From: Amycolatopsis bullii | GTDB taxonomy: Bacteria > Actinomycetota > Actinomycetes > Mycobacteriales > Pseudonocardiaceae | Assembly (NCBI RefSeq): GCF_014654205.1 | Contig: NZ_BNAW01000008.1 | Location: forward strand, 62,001 to 126,000 | Length of the DNA: 64,000 nt | Direction: 5' to 3' | In this document: piece by piece, positions 16,730 through 26,032 of the stretch | Layout: each line of letters starts with the position of its first letter | Numbering within the stretch: the stretch's first letter is position 1 | Notes under the pieces: generated by a model | The model's database searches: none | What the model saw: the letters and a program-made list of their open reading frames with translations, nothing else | What the model was told of the DNA's origin: nothing | Translations under genes and position numbers: made by a program

Positions 16730-17245
16730 TTAGCCTGCGTCGCGGAGGGCCGGCGGGCGCCATGTCATGCGGACCGTCGTGCCCGATTCGCCCGTGTCGA
16801 TGTCGGTCTTGTCCGCCACCTGGTCGATCAGCAGCAGGCCGCGGCCGCCTGAGGTGCGCAGGCCTGCCACGCGCGGGCGCGTTGCCGGGATGCCGCAGCC
16901 GGTGTCCGTGACGGTGACCGTCACCGCGTCGCCCTCCCGGCGGGCCTGCAAGCGGGCCCAGCCGTGGCCGTCCGGGTAGGCGTGGGCCGCCACGTTGGCC
17001 AGGGCTTCGTAGGTCGCCAGCGTGATGTCGTGCTTGCTGTCCGGATCGAGCTCGAGCTCGCCCAGCCACTCGATCAGCTTGCGGCGCAGGCCGGCCATCT
17101 CGTTGGGCAGGGCCGGCGCCAGTTCTTCGAAGGTCGAGGCGACCACGGTTCCGACGCCGAAGCGCTCCGGGGCCGTGGTCCCGGCTTGGTCGGTGTCGGT
17201 GCTCTCGCCCGTATCGACGCCAGTTTCCGGGGTATGTCGATACAC
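16730..17245 (-). CDS. SpoIIAB-like anti-sigma factor ATPase
   Basis: A 171-residue HATPase_c_2 protein. It has an acidic, Thr-rich N-terminal tail of about 35 residues, the N-box-like YEALANVAAHAYPDG, the G1 motif VTDTGCGIP and the lid [13 protein letters not shown]. It is paralogous to the 3711-4127 protein but stands alone without STAS or PP2C neighbours. The GTG follows GGGAG with 6 nt spacing. GGGTAG upstream (17303-17308, reverse strand) may be a weak SigB-like -10 element. Confidence 0.88.
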   Translation of the reverse strand: MYRHTPETGVDTGESTDTDQAGTTAPERFGVGTVVASTFEELAPALPNEMAGLRRKLIEWLGELELDPDSKHDITLATYEALANVAAHAYPDGHGWARLQARREGDAVTVTVTDTGCGIPATRPRVAGLRTSGGRGLLLIDQVADKTDIDTGESGTTVRMTWRPPALRDAG

Positions 17246-17329
17246 GATCCGCTCCCATCGTTCAGCCGCGGTTCCCCCGTTTCAGCGGGCTTCTCCGATG
17301 GACTACCCACCGCCACGGAGTCTTACCCG

Positions 17330-17358
17330 TTGTGCTTCGTGAGATGTGTCGCTACAGT
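17330..17358 (+). promoter_or_regulatory. Promoter of the Rho-like gene
   Basis: TTGTGC (17330-17335), a 17-nt spacer and TACAGT (17353-17358) resemble a housekeeping promoter. Transcription would start near 17365, leaving a leader of about 127 nt before the Rho-like gene. Confidence 0.5.
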
Positions 17359-17416
17359 GGAGACGCTCCTCGCGGATGCCGGCCCCTAGGCCGCCCGGAG
17401 GCAGCTCCCCGGATCC

Positions 17417-17441
17417 AGGCCACTCGGCCTCTTTCCTTTTT
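17417..17441 (+). terminator. Attenuator-like hairpin with U-rich tail in the Rho-like leader
   Basis: AGGCC-ACTC-GGCCT (17417-17430) is followed by CTTTCCTTTTT (17431-17441). A short GC stem with a pyrimidine/U tail is rare in this GC-rich sequence and lies 51 nt before the ATG of the Rho-like gene. It could be an intrinsic attenuator or a pyrimidine-rich site for Rho autoregulation. Confidence 0.5.
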
Positions 17442-17491
17442 CCCGGCCTCGCCGTCCGTGCGCAGGCCCATCACCACCTCAGGAGACACCC

Positions 17492-18556
17492 ATGTCTTTT
17501 CACGGGATTCTCGACCTGTCCGGCAAGACCCCGTTCGTCCGGCCCGGCTACCGGCCCGCGCCCGGCGACGTCGCCATCCCGCTTTCCCTGGTACGCAAGC
17601 ACAACTTGCGGCCCGGTGACGAAATCGCCGGCACCGCCGAGGAAATCGTCAGCGTCAACGGCCACGATCCCCACGAGCCGCGTCCACGGTTCGCCGACCT
17701 CGTGCCCGTTCACCCGGACCGGCGGCTGCTGCTCGAAACCACCCCGGCGCGGCTGCTGCCCCGCGTCATCGACCTCGTCACCCCGCTCGGCCGGGGGCAG
17801 CGCGCCCTGGTCGTTTCGCCGCCGAAAGCCGGGAAAACCACGGTGCTGCAAGAGATCGGGCACGGGCTGTCGGTCAACCACCCCGACTGCCGGCTGCTGG
17901 TGCTGCTCGCCGACGAGCGTCCCGAAGAGGTCACGGAGCTGAGCCGGACCGTGCGCGGCGAAGTGATCGCCTCCCCATTCGACCGTCCGCCGGCCGAACA
18001 CGTGGCGGTGGCGGAACTCGCCGTCGAGCGGGCGAAACGCTTGGTGGAACACGGCGAAGACGTCGTCCTGCTGCTCGACTCGCTCACCCGGCTCGGCCGC
18101 GCGTACAACCTTTCGGCCCGCCCGTCCGGCCGCACGCTGTCGGGCGGCGTCGACGCGGCCGCGTTGCAGCCGATGAAGCGGATCCTCGGCGCGGCAAGGA
18201 ACATCGAGGGCGGCGGTTCGCTCACGATCATCGCCTCGGCGCTGGTCGAAACCGGTTCGCTGGCCGACACGGTGTTCTTCGAGGAGCTCAAGAGCACCGG
18301 CAACGCCGAACTCAAGCTCGACCGCAAGACGGCCGAGCGTCGCGTCTTCCCGGCGGTCGACGTGGCGGCCTCCGGCACCCGGCGCGAAGAACTGCTGGTC
18401 ACGCCCGGCGAACTCGCGGCCATGCGCGAAGTCCGGCGGGCGATGCCGGGTCCGCACGCGATCGAGCAGCTGCTGGAGCAGCTCCGCAAGACCGGCTCCA
18501 ACGCCGAGTTCCTGCTCCGCGTGACGGGCGCGGCGGCGCTGCCGGAAGCAGCCTGA
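17492..18556 (+). CDS. Short Rho-like transcription termination factor
   Basis: A 354-residue Rho paralogue. The N-terminal helical domain is missing; the protein starts directly at a cold-shock-type RNA-binding segment (GILDLSGKTPFVRPGYRP, about 5-80). The RecA-like motor is intact: Walker A PPKAGKTT with Lys115, the DERPEEVTE catalytic glutamate region, LLLDSLTRLGRAYN, the R-loop region and an arginine finger at about Arg297 in SGTRREE. Cellular Rho is longer (about 420 residues in E. coli; usually longer in actinobacteria), so this is probably a second, specialised copy. Start ATG follows AGGAGA. The leader carries an attenuator-like hairpin. Confidence 0.9.
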   Translation: MSFHGILDLSGKTPFVRPGYRPAPGDVAIPLSLVRKHNLRPGDEIAGTAEEIVSVNGHDPHEPRPRFADLVPVHPDRRLLLETTPARLLPRVIDLVTPLGRGQRALVVSPPKAGKTTVLQEIGHGLSVNHPDCRLLVLLADERPEEVTELSRTVRGEVIASPFDRPPAEHVAVAELAVERAKRLVEHGEDVVLLLDSLTRLGRAYNLSARPSGRTLSGGVDAAALQPMKRILGAARNIEGGGSLTIIASALVETGSLADTVFFEELKSTGNAELKLDRKTAERRVFPAVDVAASGTRREELLVTPGELAAMREVRRAMPGPHAIEQLLEQLRKTGSNAEFLLRVTGAAALPEAA

Positions 18557-18559
18557 CAC

Positions 18560-18736
18560 TCAGCTGCCGCGACGCTCCCGCAGCTCGCCGATCACTTTCG
18601 CCCCGGTGCCGTCGGCTTCTTCGGGGTGGTCCGGCGGTTCGCCCTCGCCGGGACGGTAGAGCCGGTCTTCGGCACGGCCGGGATCGGCGGTCTCGGGCCG
18701 CGCGATCTCGGGTTGCTGTTCGTTCGGGTGGGACAT
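18560..18736 (-). CDS. Small acidic hypothetical protein
   Basis: A 58-residue, Pro/Glu-rich, probably disordered protein (ARPETADPG, EGEPPDHPEEADG) with a basic C-terminal end. No family recognised. The ATG at 18736 lies 9 nt after GGGTAC, so a leaderless stress transcript is plausible. Its 3' end lies 3 nt from the end of the Rho-like gene, which is convergent. Confidence 0.6.
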   Translation of the reverse strand: MSHPNEQQPEIARPETADPGRAEDRLYRPGEGEPPDHPEEADGTGAKVIGELRERRGS

Positions 18737-18745
18737 GCCCGGGAG

Positions 18746-18770
18746 GTACCCAGCAGCCCACGGTTCATTC
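18746..18770 (-). promoter_or_regulatory. SigB-like promoter of the 58-residue protein
   Basis: On the minus strand GAAT (18767-18770), a 15-nt spacer and GGGTAC (18746-18751) fit the relaxed SigB pattern GNNT-N14-16-GGGTAC. The start codon follows after 9 nt. Confidence 0.45.
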
Positions 18771-19047
18771 ATCGCGGCGGCTGGTAGGGGGTCGGCTGCG
18801 GATAGGAGGGCCGTTCGGGCCCCCGGTTCAGTGCGGCGACGAGAAAACCGAACCCGACGACGACGAGAACGAGCGGCGCGGCCCCCGGAGCGACGGCCCA
18901 CCAACCGACCCCGGCGGCGGCCACCACCCAGGCGGCCACAAGGGTGCGCTTGGCGGTGAGGGGATACGGCTTCGGCAGTTCCCGCACGGCAACCCCGCCG
19001 AGCACGAGCAGCCCGGCAAGGGCGACGAGCAGCACGGTCAGGTACAT
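18769..19047 (-). CDS. Small two-helix membrane protein
   Basis: A 92-residue integral membrane protein with hydrophobic segments at about 3-22 and 37-75 (probably one plus two short helices) and a Pro/Tyr-rich C-terminal tail (RPSYPQPTPYQPPR). The ATG follows GGAGGA with 7 nt spacing. No known family. A SigB-like element lies upstream (19088-19112). It may be a general-stress membrane protein. Confidence 0.72.
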   Translation of the reverse strand: MYLTVLLVALAGLLVLGGVAVRELPKPYPLTAKRTLVAAWVVAAAGVGWWAVAPGAAPLVLVVVGFGFLVAALNRGPERPSYPQPTPYQPPR

Positions 19048-19087
19048 GGGATGTCCTCCTTCGGGGAGTAGGGCATCTTCCGGTGGA

Positions 19088-19112
19088 CTACCCGCGCGGG
19101 TGGACGGCAAGC
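19088..19112 (-). promoter_or_regulatory. Possible SigB-like promoter of the small membrane protein
   Basis: On the minus strand GCTT (19109-19112), a 15-nt spacer and GGGTAG (19088-19093). The sequence following the -10, GGGTAGTCCA-C-CGGA, is nearly repeated upstream of the anti-sigma gene at 16730-17245 (17294-17308). Confidence 0.35.
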
Positions 19113-19590
19113 CGTGGCGTCGCGCACACCGCGGGCGCGGCCTGGCGCGGATCGACGGCGGGCGAATGCCCTCCCGCGGCTTACCCGCCCTGGTGAGGCG
19201 CCAGCGGATGCGGGTGGGTGCGCGCGCGGATTGAACGGCCGCTCGGCTGCCCGCCCACGGCTCAAAAGGCAGCGGGCGGAAGCCGGTATGCGCGCAGCTC
19301 AGCGGTCTCCATGGCTCCCAGGCCGGGCCTGGCCTGGCCTGGCGGCAGGTGGGGTGCGGGCTGGCGTGCGCGCGATCGACTGCTGCTCGGCTGCCCGCCC
19401 CACGGCCCACCGGCCCAGATCAAGGCGCCAGCGGGGGTAGGCCGGTGTGCGCGCGGGGATCTACTGCGGCCCGCGGCCCTCAGGCCGGGCCCAGGCCAAG
19501 CGACCTGCGCGTGCGCGGATGACCAACCGCGAGGGCAGCAGCTCACCGCCCAGGCCCAGCCCAGGCGGCCAGCGGGTGCGGGGTTCCGGA
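19113..19590. repeat. Degenerate direct-repeat region, non-coding
   Basis: About 560 bases separate the small membrane protein gene from the PrsW gene. Within them a unit containing GCTCGGCTGCCCGCCCACGG (19241-19260) recurs with one inserted base at 19385-19405. It is flanked in each copy by GCGCGCG(G) and by GCCAGCGGG/GCCGGT segments. Further weaker copies extend to 19590. Tandem GGCCT units lie at about 19322-19341. No gene is convincing here. Confidence 0.5.
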
Positions 19591-19610
19591 AACCGGGGCA
19601 CAGTACCCCC

Positions 19611-20543
19611 ATGGCCCTTCCGTCCGCACGTCCCGCGGCCGGGGCCCGGTCACGCCGGGTCTGGCTGCGCATGTTCCTGACCGGTGCCCTCCTCTGGGGG
19701 CTCGCCGTGGTCGTCACCTTCGTCACCGGCAACCCGAACCTCGTGCCCACCGTTGTCCTGCTCGGCAGCTTTCTCGTGCCCGTCACCTTCGTCGCCTGGG
19801 CGTTCGGGCGGCGGCGGAGCGGGGAAGTGACCTCCGAACTGCTCTTCAGCACCTTCGTCGCCGGTGGGGTGCTCGGGGTGTTGGCCGCGTCGCTGCTCGA
19901 GTCCTACCTGCTCCACCCCTCCGCCTGGCTGTTCGCCGGGGTCGGGCTGATCGAAGAAGCCGTCAAGCTGGCCGTGCTGGCCGTGCTCACGCGGCACCTG
20001 CGGGTCAAGTTCGCCACCGACGGGCTCGTGCTGGGCGCCGCCGTCGGGTTCGGGTTCGCCGCCTTCGAATCCGCCGGCTACGCCTTCACCGCGCTGTTCA
20101 CCGAACGCGGGCTCTCGCTCATGGACCTCGTGCAGACCGAGCTGCTCCGCGGCGTGCTCGCGCCCGTCGGCCACGGCCTGTGGACCGCGATCCTCGGCGG
20201 CGTGCTCTTCTCCGCCAGCGACCACCGCCACTTCGCCCTGACGCTCCGGTTGCTGCTCAGCTACCTCGGTGTCGCCCTGCTCCACGCCCTGTGGGACGCC
20301 ATGCACGGCATCGCCCTGGTGCTCACCCTGCTGCTCACCGGCACGCCGTGGCAGTACGTCCAGCTGGAACAGGGTTACCAGCCGCAGCCGACCGCGCTGC
20401 AGGCCGACGTCTTCACCCTGCTCTCCTGGGGAGGCCTCGCCCTGGTGTCCGTGATCGGCGTCGGATGGCTGCTCGCGGTCCGGGCCCGGGCCCGGCGCGG
20501 CGAGCGGCCACCCACCGTGCTGTGGCGGATCCCCGCGAGGTGA
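19611..20543 (+). CDS. PrsW-family intramembrane metalloprotease
   Basis: A 310-residue membrane protein with about eight hydrophobic segments. PrsW/CPBP-superfamily motifs are LIEEAVKLAVL, GFAAFESAGYAF, GHGLWTAILGG and HALWDAMHG, which supply the Glu and His residues expected to bind zinc in the membrane. PrsW of Bacillus cleaves an anti-sigma factor by site-1 proteolysis. The target here is unknown. The ATG was chosen at the first Met before the positively charged N-terminus and first helix; there is no clear ribosome binding site. Confidence 0.87.
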   Translation: MALPSARPAAGARSRRVWLRMFLTGALLWGLAVVVTFVTGNPNLVPTVVLLGSFLVPVTFVAWAFGRRRSGEVTSELLFSTFVAGGVLGVLAASLLESYLLHPSAWLFAGVGLIEEAVKLAVLAVLTRHLRVKFATDGLVLGAAVGFGFAAFESAGYAFTALFTERGLSLMDLVQTELLRGVLAPVGHGLWTAILGGVLFSASDHRHFALTLRLLLSYLGVALLHALWDAMHGIALVLTLLLTGTPWQYVQLEQGYQPQPTALQADVFTLLSWGGLALVSVIGVGWLLAVRARARRGERPPTVLWRIPAR

Positions 20544-20547
20544 CCCC

Positions 20548-20748
20548 TCACGTGCCGCGGCCGGTCGTCTTCTGCAGGGCGTCGATCCGCTCGGACGCCT
20601 CCGCCTTCGTCAGGTTGTCCGGCACCTCTTCGCCGGCTTCCTGCGCCAGGGTCTGGAGGTACGACTTCTGCGGCCCGGTCATCGGCTCGTCGCCGGTGGT
20701 CCAGTCGCTCGGGTCCTTCTCGGGGTTCGGCTCGACCTGGTCGGTCAT
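20548..20748 (-). CDS. DUF3072 small protein
   Basis: A 66-residue DUF3072 protein (DPSDWTTGDEPMTGPQKSYL, then LTKAEASERIDALQ), a SAP-like/short helical fold of unknown function found in actinobacteria. The ATG follows GGAG with 6 nt spacing. A near-perfect LexA box lies 12 nt upstream, between a TAGAGT -10-like box (20785-20790) and the start, so expression is expected to be damage-inducible. It converges on the PrsW gene. Confidence 0.85.
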   Translation of the reverse strand: MTDQVEPNPEKDPSDWTTGDEPMTGPQKSYLQTLAQEAGEEVPDNLTKAEASERIDALQKTTGRGT

Positions 20749-20759
20749 GTCAGCTCCAA

Positions 20760-20775
20760 TCGAACGTTTGTTCGT
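20760..20775. promoter_or_regulatory. SOS box (LexA operator)
   Basis: TCGAACGTTTGTTCGT matches 15 of 16 positions of the actinobacterial LexA palindrome TCGAAC-N4-GTTCGA. It lies between the presumed -10 element and the ATG of the DUF3072 gene. Confidence 0.8.
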
Positions 20776-20814
20776 CTGCGGTCGACTCTAGCGCAGGGGT
20801 CCGACAATCGCCGG

Positions 20815-21237
20815 TCACGTGCCGGCCGGGGGCTTGCTCGGGACGCCGGCCTCGTGACCCGGGCGCCCGTGCGTCCGGCGGTCGTCCTTCATCTGCTGTT
20901 CGTGCAGGTGGCGGCGGCCGCCGGTGAGCGAAGTGAGCAGCTCACGCTCAAGGTCGCGGTGGGCCTTGTAGTAACCGTCGTCGTATTCCTCGACGACCTG
21001 GAAAGTCCACCGATCGGGTAACACGTTGCGCCCGATGAGCTCTTCGGAGATCCGCCGCGCCCAGTCGCCGTGCCCGGCCTTCTCGAGCTGCTCCACGGCC
21101 TCGCCGAGGGCCAGGTCGGCGCTCCCGGTCAGCTGGTGGAAGGAGTAGAGGTGCCCGCGGGCGCGCTCGATCGTCTCGAGCGCCTCGGTCACCTTGCCGA
21201 CCGCTTCGACGGTGGCGGCGTCAGGGTTCTCGTCCAT
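20815..21237 (-). CDS. Conserved hypothetical protein, helical
   Basis: A 140-residue soluble protein, largely alpha-helical with heptad-like leucines (VGKVTEALETIERARGHLY; LALGEAVEQLEKAG) followed by RISEELIGRNVLPDRW and a basic tail. I recognise it only as a conserved actinobacterial hypothetical. An ATG at 21237 is preferred over a longer in-frame start, which would run back through the terminator hairpin at 21247-21288. No clear ribosome binding site. Confidence 0.75.
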   Translation of the reverse strand: MDENPDAATVEAVGKVTEALETIERARGHLYSFHQLTGSADLALGEAVEQLEKAGHGDWARRISEELIGRNVLPDRWTFQVVEEYDDGYYKAHRDLERELLTSLTGGRRHLHEQQMKDDRRTHGRPGHEAGVPSKPPAGT

Positions 21238-21246
21238 GCGCGAAAA

Positions 21247-21288
21247 GTGCCCCGTTCCGCGATTTCTACACGTCGCGGAACGGGGCAC
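21247..21288 (-). terminator. Perfect 16-bp hairpin after the NlpC/P60 gene
   Basis: Arms 21247-21262 and 21273-21288 are perfectly complementary (GTGCCCCGTTCCGCGA and its complement) with a 10-nt loop. It begins 13 nt after the NlpC/P60 stop codon. Confidence 0.78.
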
Positions 21289-21301
21289 CGGCCCGGAAAG
21301 G

Positions 21302-22351
21302 TCACGCCGTGGGGCGCGTGGCTCCCGCGTACTGGCTCATCAGCGGCGAGATCTTGACGACGTCGCCGCTCGTCGGCGCGTGCACCATCTTGCCGTCGCC
21401 GATGTACATCCCGATGTGGGACACGGGGGAGTAGTAGGCGACCAGGTCGCCGGGCTGCAGCTGGCTGCGCGACACCGGCGTGCCGAAGCCGGCCTGGGCC
21501 GCGGAGTTGCGCGGCAGGGTGATGCCGGCCTGCTTGTACGCCCACTGCATCAGGCCGGAGCAGTCGAACGTGCTCGGCCCGGTGGCGCCCCAGACGTAGG
21601 CGCTGCCGAGCTTGCTCAGCGCCGCGTTGACCGCGGCCTGCGCGGCCGCGGTGGGCGCCTTGACGTTCGGCGCCGCGCCACCGGTGTCCTTCTGGGCGGC
21701 CTTGTCGGCGTTGCTGAGGGTCCGGCTCTGCGCCTCGATCTGGTCGATCTGGCCCTGCAGGTCCTTCTTCTTGGCCTCGATGTCCGAAGCCAGCTTCGCC
21801 GCCGCGTCCCGGGCGTCCTGCGCCCGCTTCGCCGCGTCGGCGGCCGACTTCTCGGCGGCCGTCGCCTTGGCCGCCGCGCCGCTGAGGTTGTCCATCGCGG
21901 AGTTCTTGTCGGTCGCGATGACCTCGAGCGCCGCCGAGCGGTCCAGGAAGTCCTGAGTGGACGTTCCGGCCAGCAGGGCCGACAGCTTGTTCATCTGCAC
22001 GCCGCTGGTGAACGACGCACCGGCGAACTTGTCCACTTCGGACTGGTACTGCTGCTTGGCCGCGATGGCCTGGGCGCCGGCGTTCTTCGCGGCCTCGACG
22101 TCGGCGTTGGCCTTGTCGAGCTGGCCTTGCTTCGCGGTCAGGTCGTCCTGGGCCCGGAGCAGGTCTTCGTTGAGCTTTTCCGCCTGGGCCGCGAGTTCGC
22201 GGTACTTGGCGAGGGCGTCCGACCCGGCGGGCGGCGCCTGGAGGACGGGGACGGGGGCGGCGGTGGCCGGCTGGGCCATGGTGACGACGGTGATCACCGA
22301 GGCCGCGGCGAGGGCACCTGACACCACGCGCTTGACGGGATGCGAACGCAT
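21302..22351 (-). CDS. Secreted NlpC/P60 peptidoglycan endopeptidase (RipA-like)
   Basis: A 349-residue exported cell-wall hydrolase. It has a signal peptide (about 1-30, cleavage near ATA-APV), an Ala/Lys-rich coiled-coil region (about 45-225) and an NlpC/P60 domain (about 235-345) with catalytic Cys264 in FDCSGLMQWAY, His in VSHIGMYIG and HAPTSGD. The family cleaves D-gamma-glutamyl-meso-diaminopimelate bonds in peptide stems, in cell separation. The coiled coil resembles the autoinhibitory or scaffold region of RipA. The ATG follows AAAGGAGA at a rather long distance. A structured leader of over 200 nt precedes it. Confidence 0.92.
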   Translation of the reverse strand: MRSHPVKRVVSGALAAASVITVVTMAQPATAAPVPVLQAPPAGSDALAKYRELAAQAEKLNEDLLRAQDDLTAKQGQLDKANADVEAAKNAGAQAIAAKQQYQSEVDKFAGASFTSGVQMNKLSALLAGTSTQDFLDRSAALEVIATDKNSAMDNLSGAAAKATAAEKSAADAAKRAQDARDAAAKLASDIEAKKKDLQGQIDQIEAQSRTLSNADKAAQKDTGGAAPNVKAPTAAAQAAVNAALSKLGSAYVWGATGPSTFDCSGLMQWAYKQAGITLPRNSAAQAGFGTPVSRSQLQPGDLVAYYSPVSHIGMYIGDGKMVHAPTSGDVVKISPLMSQYAGATRPTA

Positions 22352-22560
22352 TCTCGCGCGGGTCTCCTTTGCTGATCGGCCGCCGTCGGGTACCGGCACG
22401 GCGAGCGGGGGTCTCGCCCGTGCCCGGGCGCGCTCGACCGCAACAGGAAGAGCCCGCGGTGGGGTCCGGTACCCGGCAGGGGGTATCGGCGGCGATCTCG
22501 CGTCGCCGTCTGGGGACGACCGGGGGCCGCGAGATCTCGAACAGGTTACGAAACGAGCAC
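22352..22560 (-). promoter_or_regulatory. Structured leader of the NlpC/P60 gene
   Basis: Three nested or serial stems are visible. CGGGTACCGG (22387-22396) pairs with CCGGTACCCG (22466-22475). Inside it GGCACGGCGAG (22395-22405) pairs with CTCGCCCGTGCC (22413-22424), allowing one bulge. GATCTCGCG (22494-22502) pairs with CGCGAGATC (22528-22536). Long leaders with c-di-AMP riboswitches are known upstream of related hydrolases, but I could not match that consensus by eye. Confidence 0.45.
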
Positions 22561-22667
22561 GGGCACGTCCAGGGCGGAGCCCCGGAAACTCTCCGTGACG
22601 CCGATCAACACGCCTGGACCAGTGTGAACGTCACCGAATGTGGCTGAGATTACAGGCCGTCACGGCC

Positions 22668-22696
22668 TTGTTTACCCTACCCCCCTAGGGTATGTA
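22668..22696 (+). promoter_or_regulatory. Copper operon promoter with CsoR-like operator
   Basis: TTGTTT (22668-22673), a 17-nt spacer and TATGTA (22691-22696) form a promoter, with the copZ ATG 7 nt beyond. The spacer contains the palindrome TACCCTA-C6-TAGGGTA (22673-22692), like operators of the copper repressor CsoR. Repressor binding would block the promoter until copper rises. No csoR gene is in the window. Confidence 0.7.
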
Positions 22697-22703
22697 TGAA
22701 GGC

Positions 22704-22907
22704 ATGACGAACTCGACCTACACCGTCACCGGCATGACCTGCGGCCACTGCGCCCGGTCGGTGGAAGAGCAGATCCGCGAACTCGACGGCGTCACCGGGG
22801 TTGCCGTGGACCTCGGTACCGGCGCGGTCACCGTCCGCAGCACCGCGGCCCTGTCCGTCGACGACGTGCGCGGTGCCGTCGAAGAGGCGGGATACCGGCT
22901 GACATGA
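22704..22907 (+). CDS. copZ: Copper chaperone, HMA domain
   Basis: A 67-residue heavy-metal-associated domain with the copper-binding motif GMTCGHC near the N-terminus and the beta-alpha-beta-beta-alpha-beta pattern of CopZ/Atx1. It delivers Cu(I) to the ATPase encoded two genes later. The ATG at 22704 fits a leaderless transcript from the CsoR-like promoter; an upstream ATG at 22692 lies inside the operator/-10 region and is rejected. It overlaps the next gene by 4 bp (ATGA). Confidence 0.9.
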   Translation: MTNSTYTVTGMTCGHCARSVEEQIRELDGVTGVAVDLGTGAVTVRSTAALSVDDVRGAVEEAGYRLT

Positions 22908-23787
22908 ACACCGCAGCGAAGCTCTCCGCCTACGGTGCGGCGCTCGTCCTGGTCGCCGGCGGCGCCTGGGCGGCCGGCACGGCCGCCGGTCCCTTCTCCG
23001 ACGCCGCCGAGGCGCCCGCCGGGCACGGGGACACCCACGGCGGCGGCGCCACCGAGGTGGCGGACCACCAGCCCGGCGGGCTGGCGTCGGCCGCGGGCGG
23101 CTACACCCTCACGCCCGCGACCACCACGCTCACCCCGGACACCACCACCAGGTTCGCGTTCAAGATCACCGGCCCGGACGGCGCCGCCGTGACCGCCTAC
23201 GACGTCGAGCACGAGAAGCGGCTGCACTTCATCGTCGTCCGCCGCGACACGACCGGCTACCGGCACCTGCACCCCGACCTGGCCGCCGACGGCACCTGGA
23301 CCGTGGCGATCCCGGTCGCCGGAGCGGGCAGCTACCGGGCCTTCGCGGACTTCACGCCGTCCGGCGGGAAGGCGCAGACGCTCGGGGTCGACCTCGTCGC
23401 GCCCGGGCCGTTCCAGCCGGTCGAACACCGCGAGTCGCGCACCGCCGACGTCGGCGGCTACCAGGTCCGGCTCGACGGCGACCTGGTTCCCGGCCGCGCC
23501 TCCCGGATGACGGCGACGGTGACCCGGGACGGCCGCCCGGTCACCGACCTGCAGCCCTACCTCGGCGCGTACGGCCACCTCGTCGCCCTCCGCGGCGGCG
23601 ACCTGGGGTACCTGCACGTCCACCCGGACGGCGAACCGGGCGACGGCAAGACCTCGGCGGGCCCGGCCGTGACGTTCTTCGCCGAGGTGCCCTCCGCCGG
23701 GACGTACCGGCTGTTCCTCGACTTCCGCCACGGCGGCGTCGTCCGCACCGCCGAATTCACCGTCACCACCGTGGCAGGAGGCCGGGC

Positions 23788-23791
<4 letters not shown>
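22904..23791 (+). CDS. Exported copper-operon protein with duplicated His-rich domain
   Basis: A 295-residue protein with one N-terminal signal/anchor helix (about 8-28), then a His-rich stretch (GHGDTHGGG) and two similar beta-sandwich-like repeats (about 65-165 and 180-290). Each repeat carries a His motif (YRHLHPD; YLHVHPD) followed by an AG-YR-F-DF motif, so an internal duplication is clear. Translationally coupled to copZ and copA (ATGA overlaps on both sides). I infer periplasmic/outer-face copper binding or hand-off. No named family recognised. Confidence 0.82.
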
Positions 23792-25956
<2,165 letters not shown>

Positions 25957-26032
25957 AACCGGTTTGTACGTCCCTTGTATCCGGTTGCGTGATTCTCCTC
26001 CCCGTAGCGATTCCGACCCATGGAGGACAAGG

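Noticed and set aside
22352..22560. c-di-AMP (ydaO) riboswitch
   Set aside because: Stems are present, but I could not find the conserved ydaO core segments; kept only as a structured leader.
22670..22693. SigB/SigF-like promoter GTTT-N14-GGGTAT before copZ
   Set aside because: The match arises from the CsoR-like palindrome; TTGTTT-N17-TATGTA explains the start better and fits copper control.
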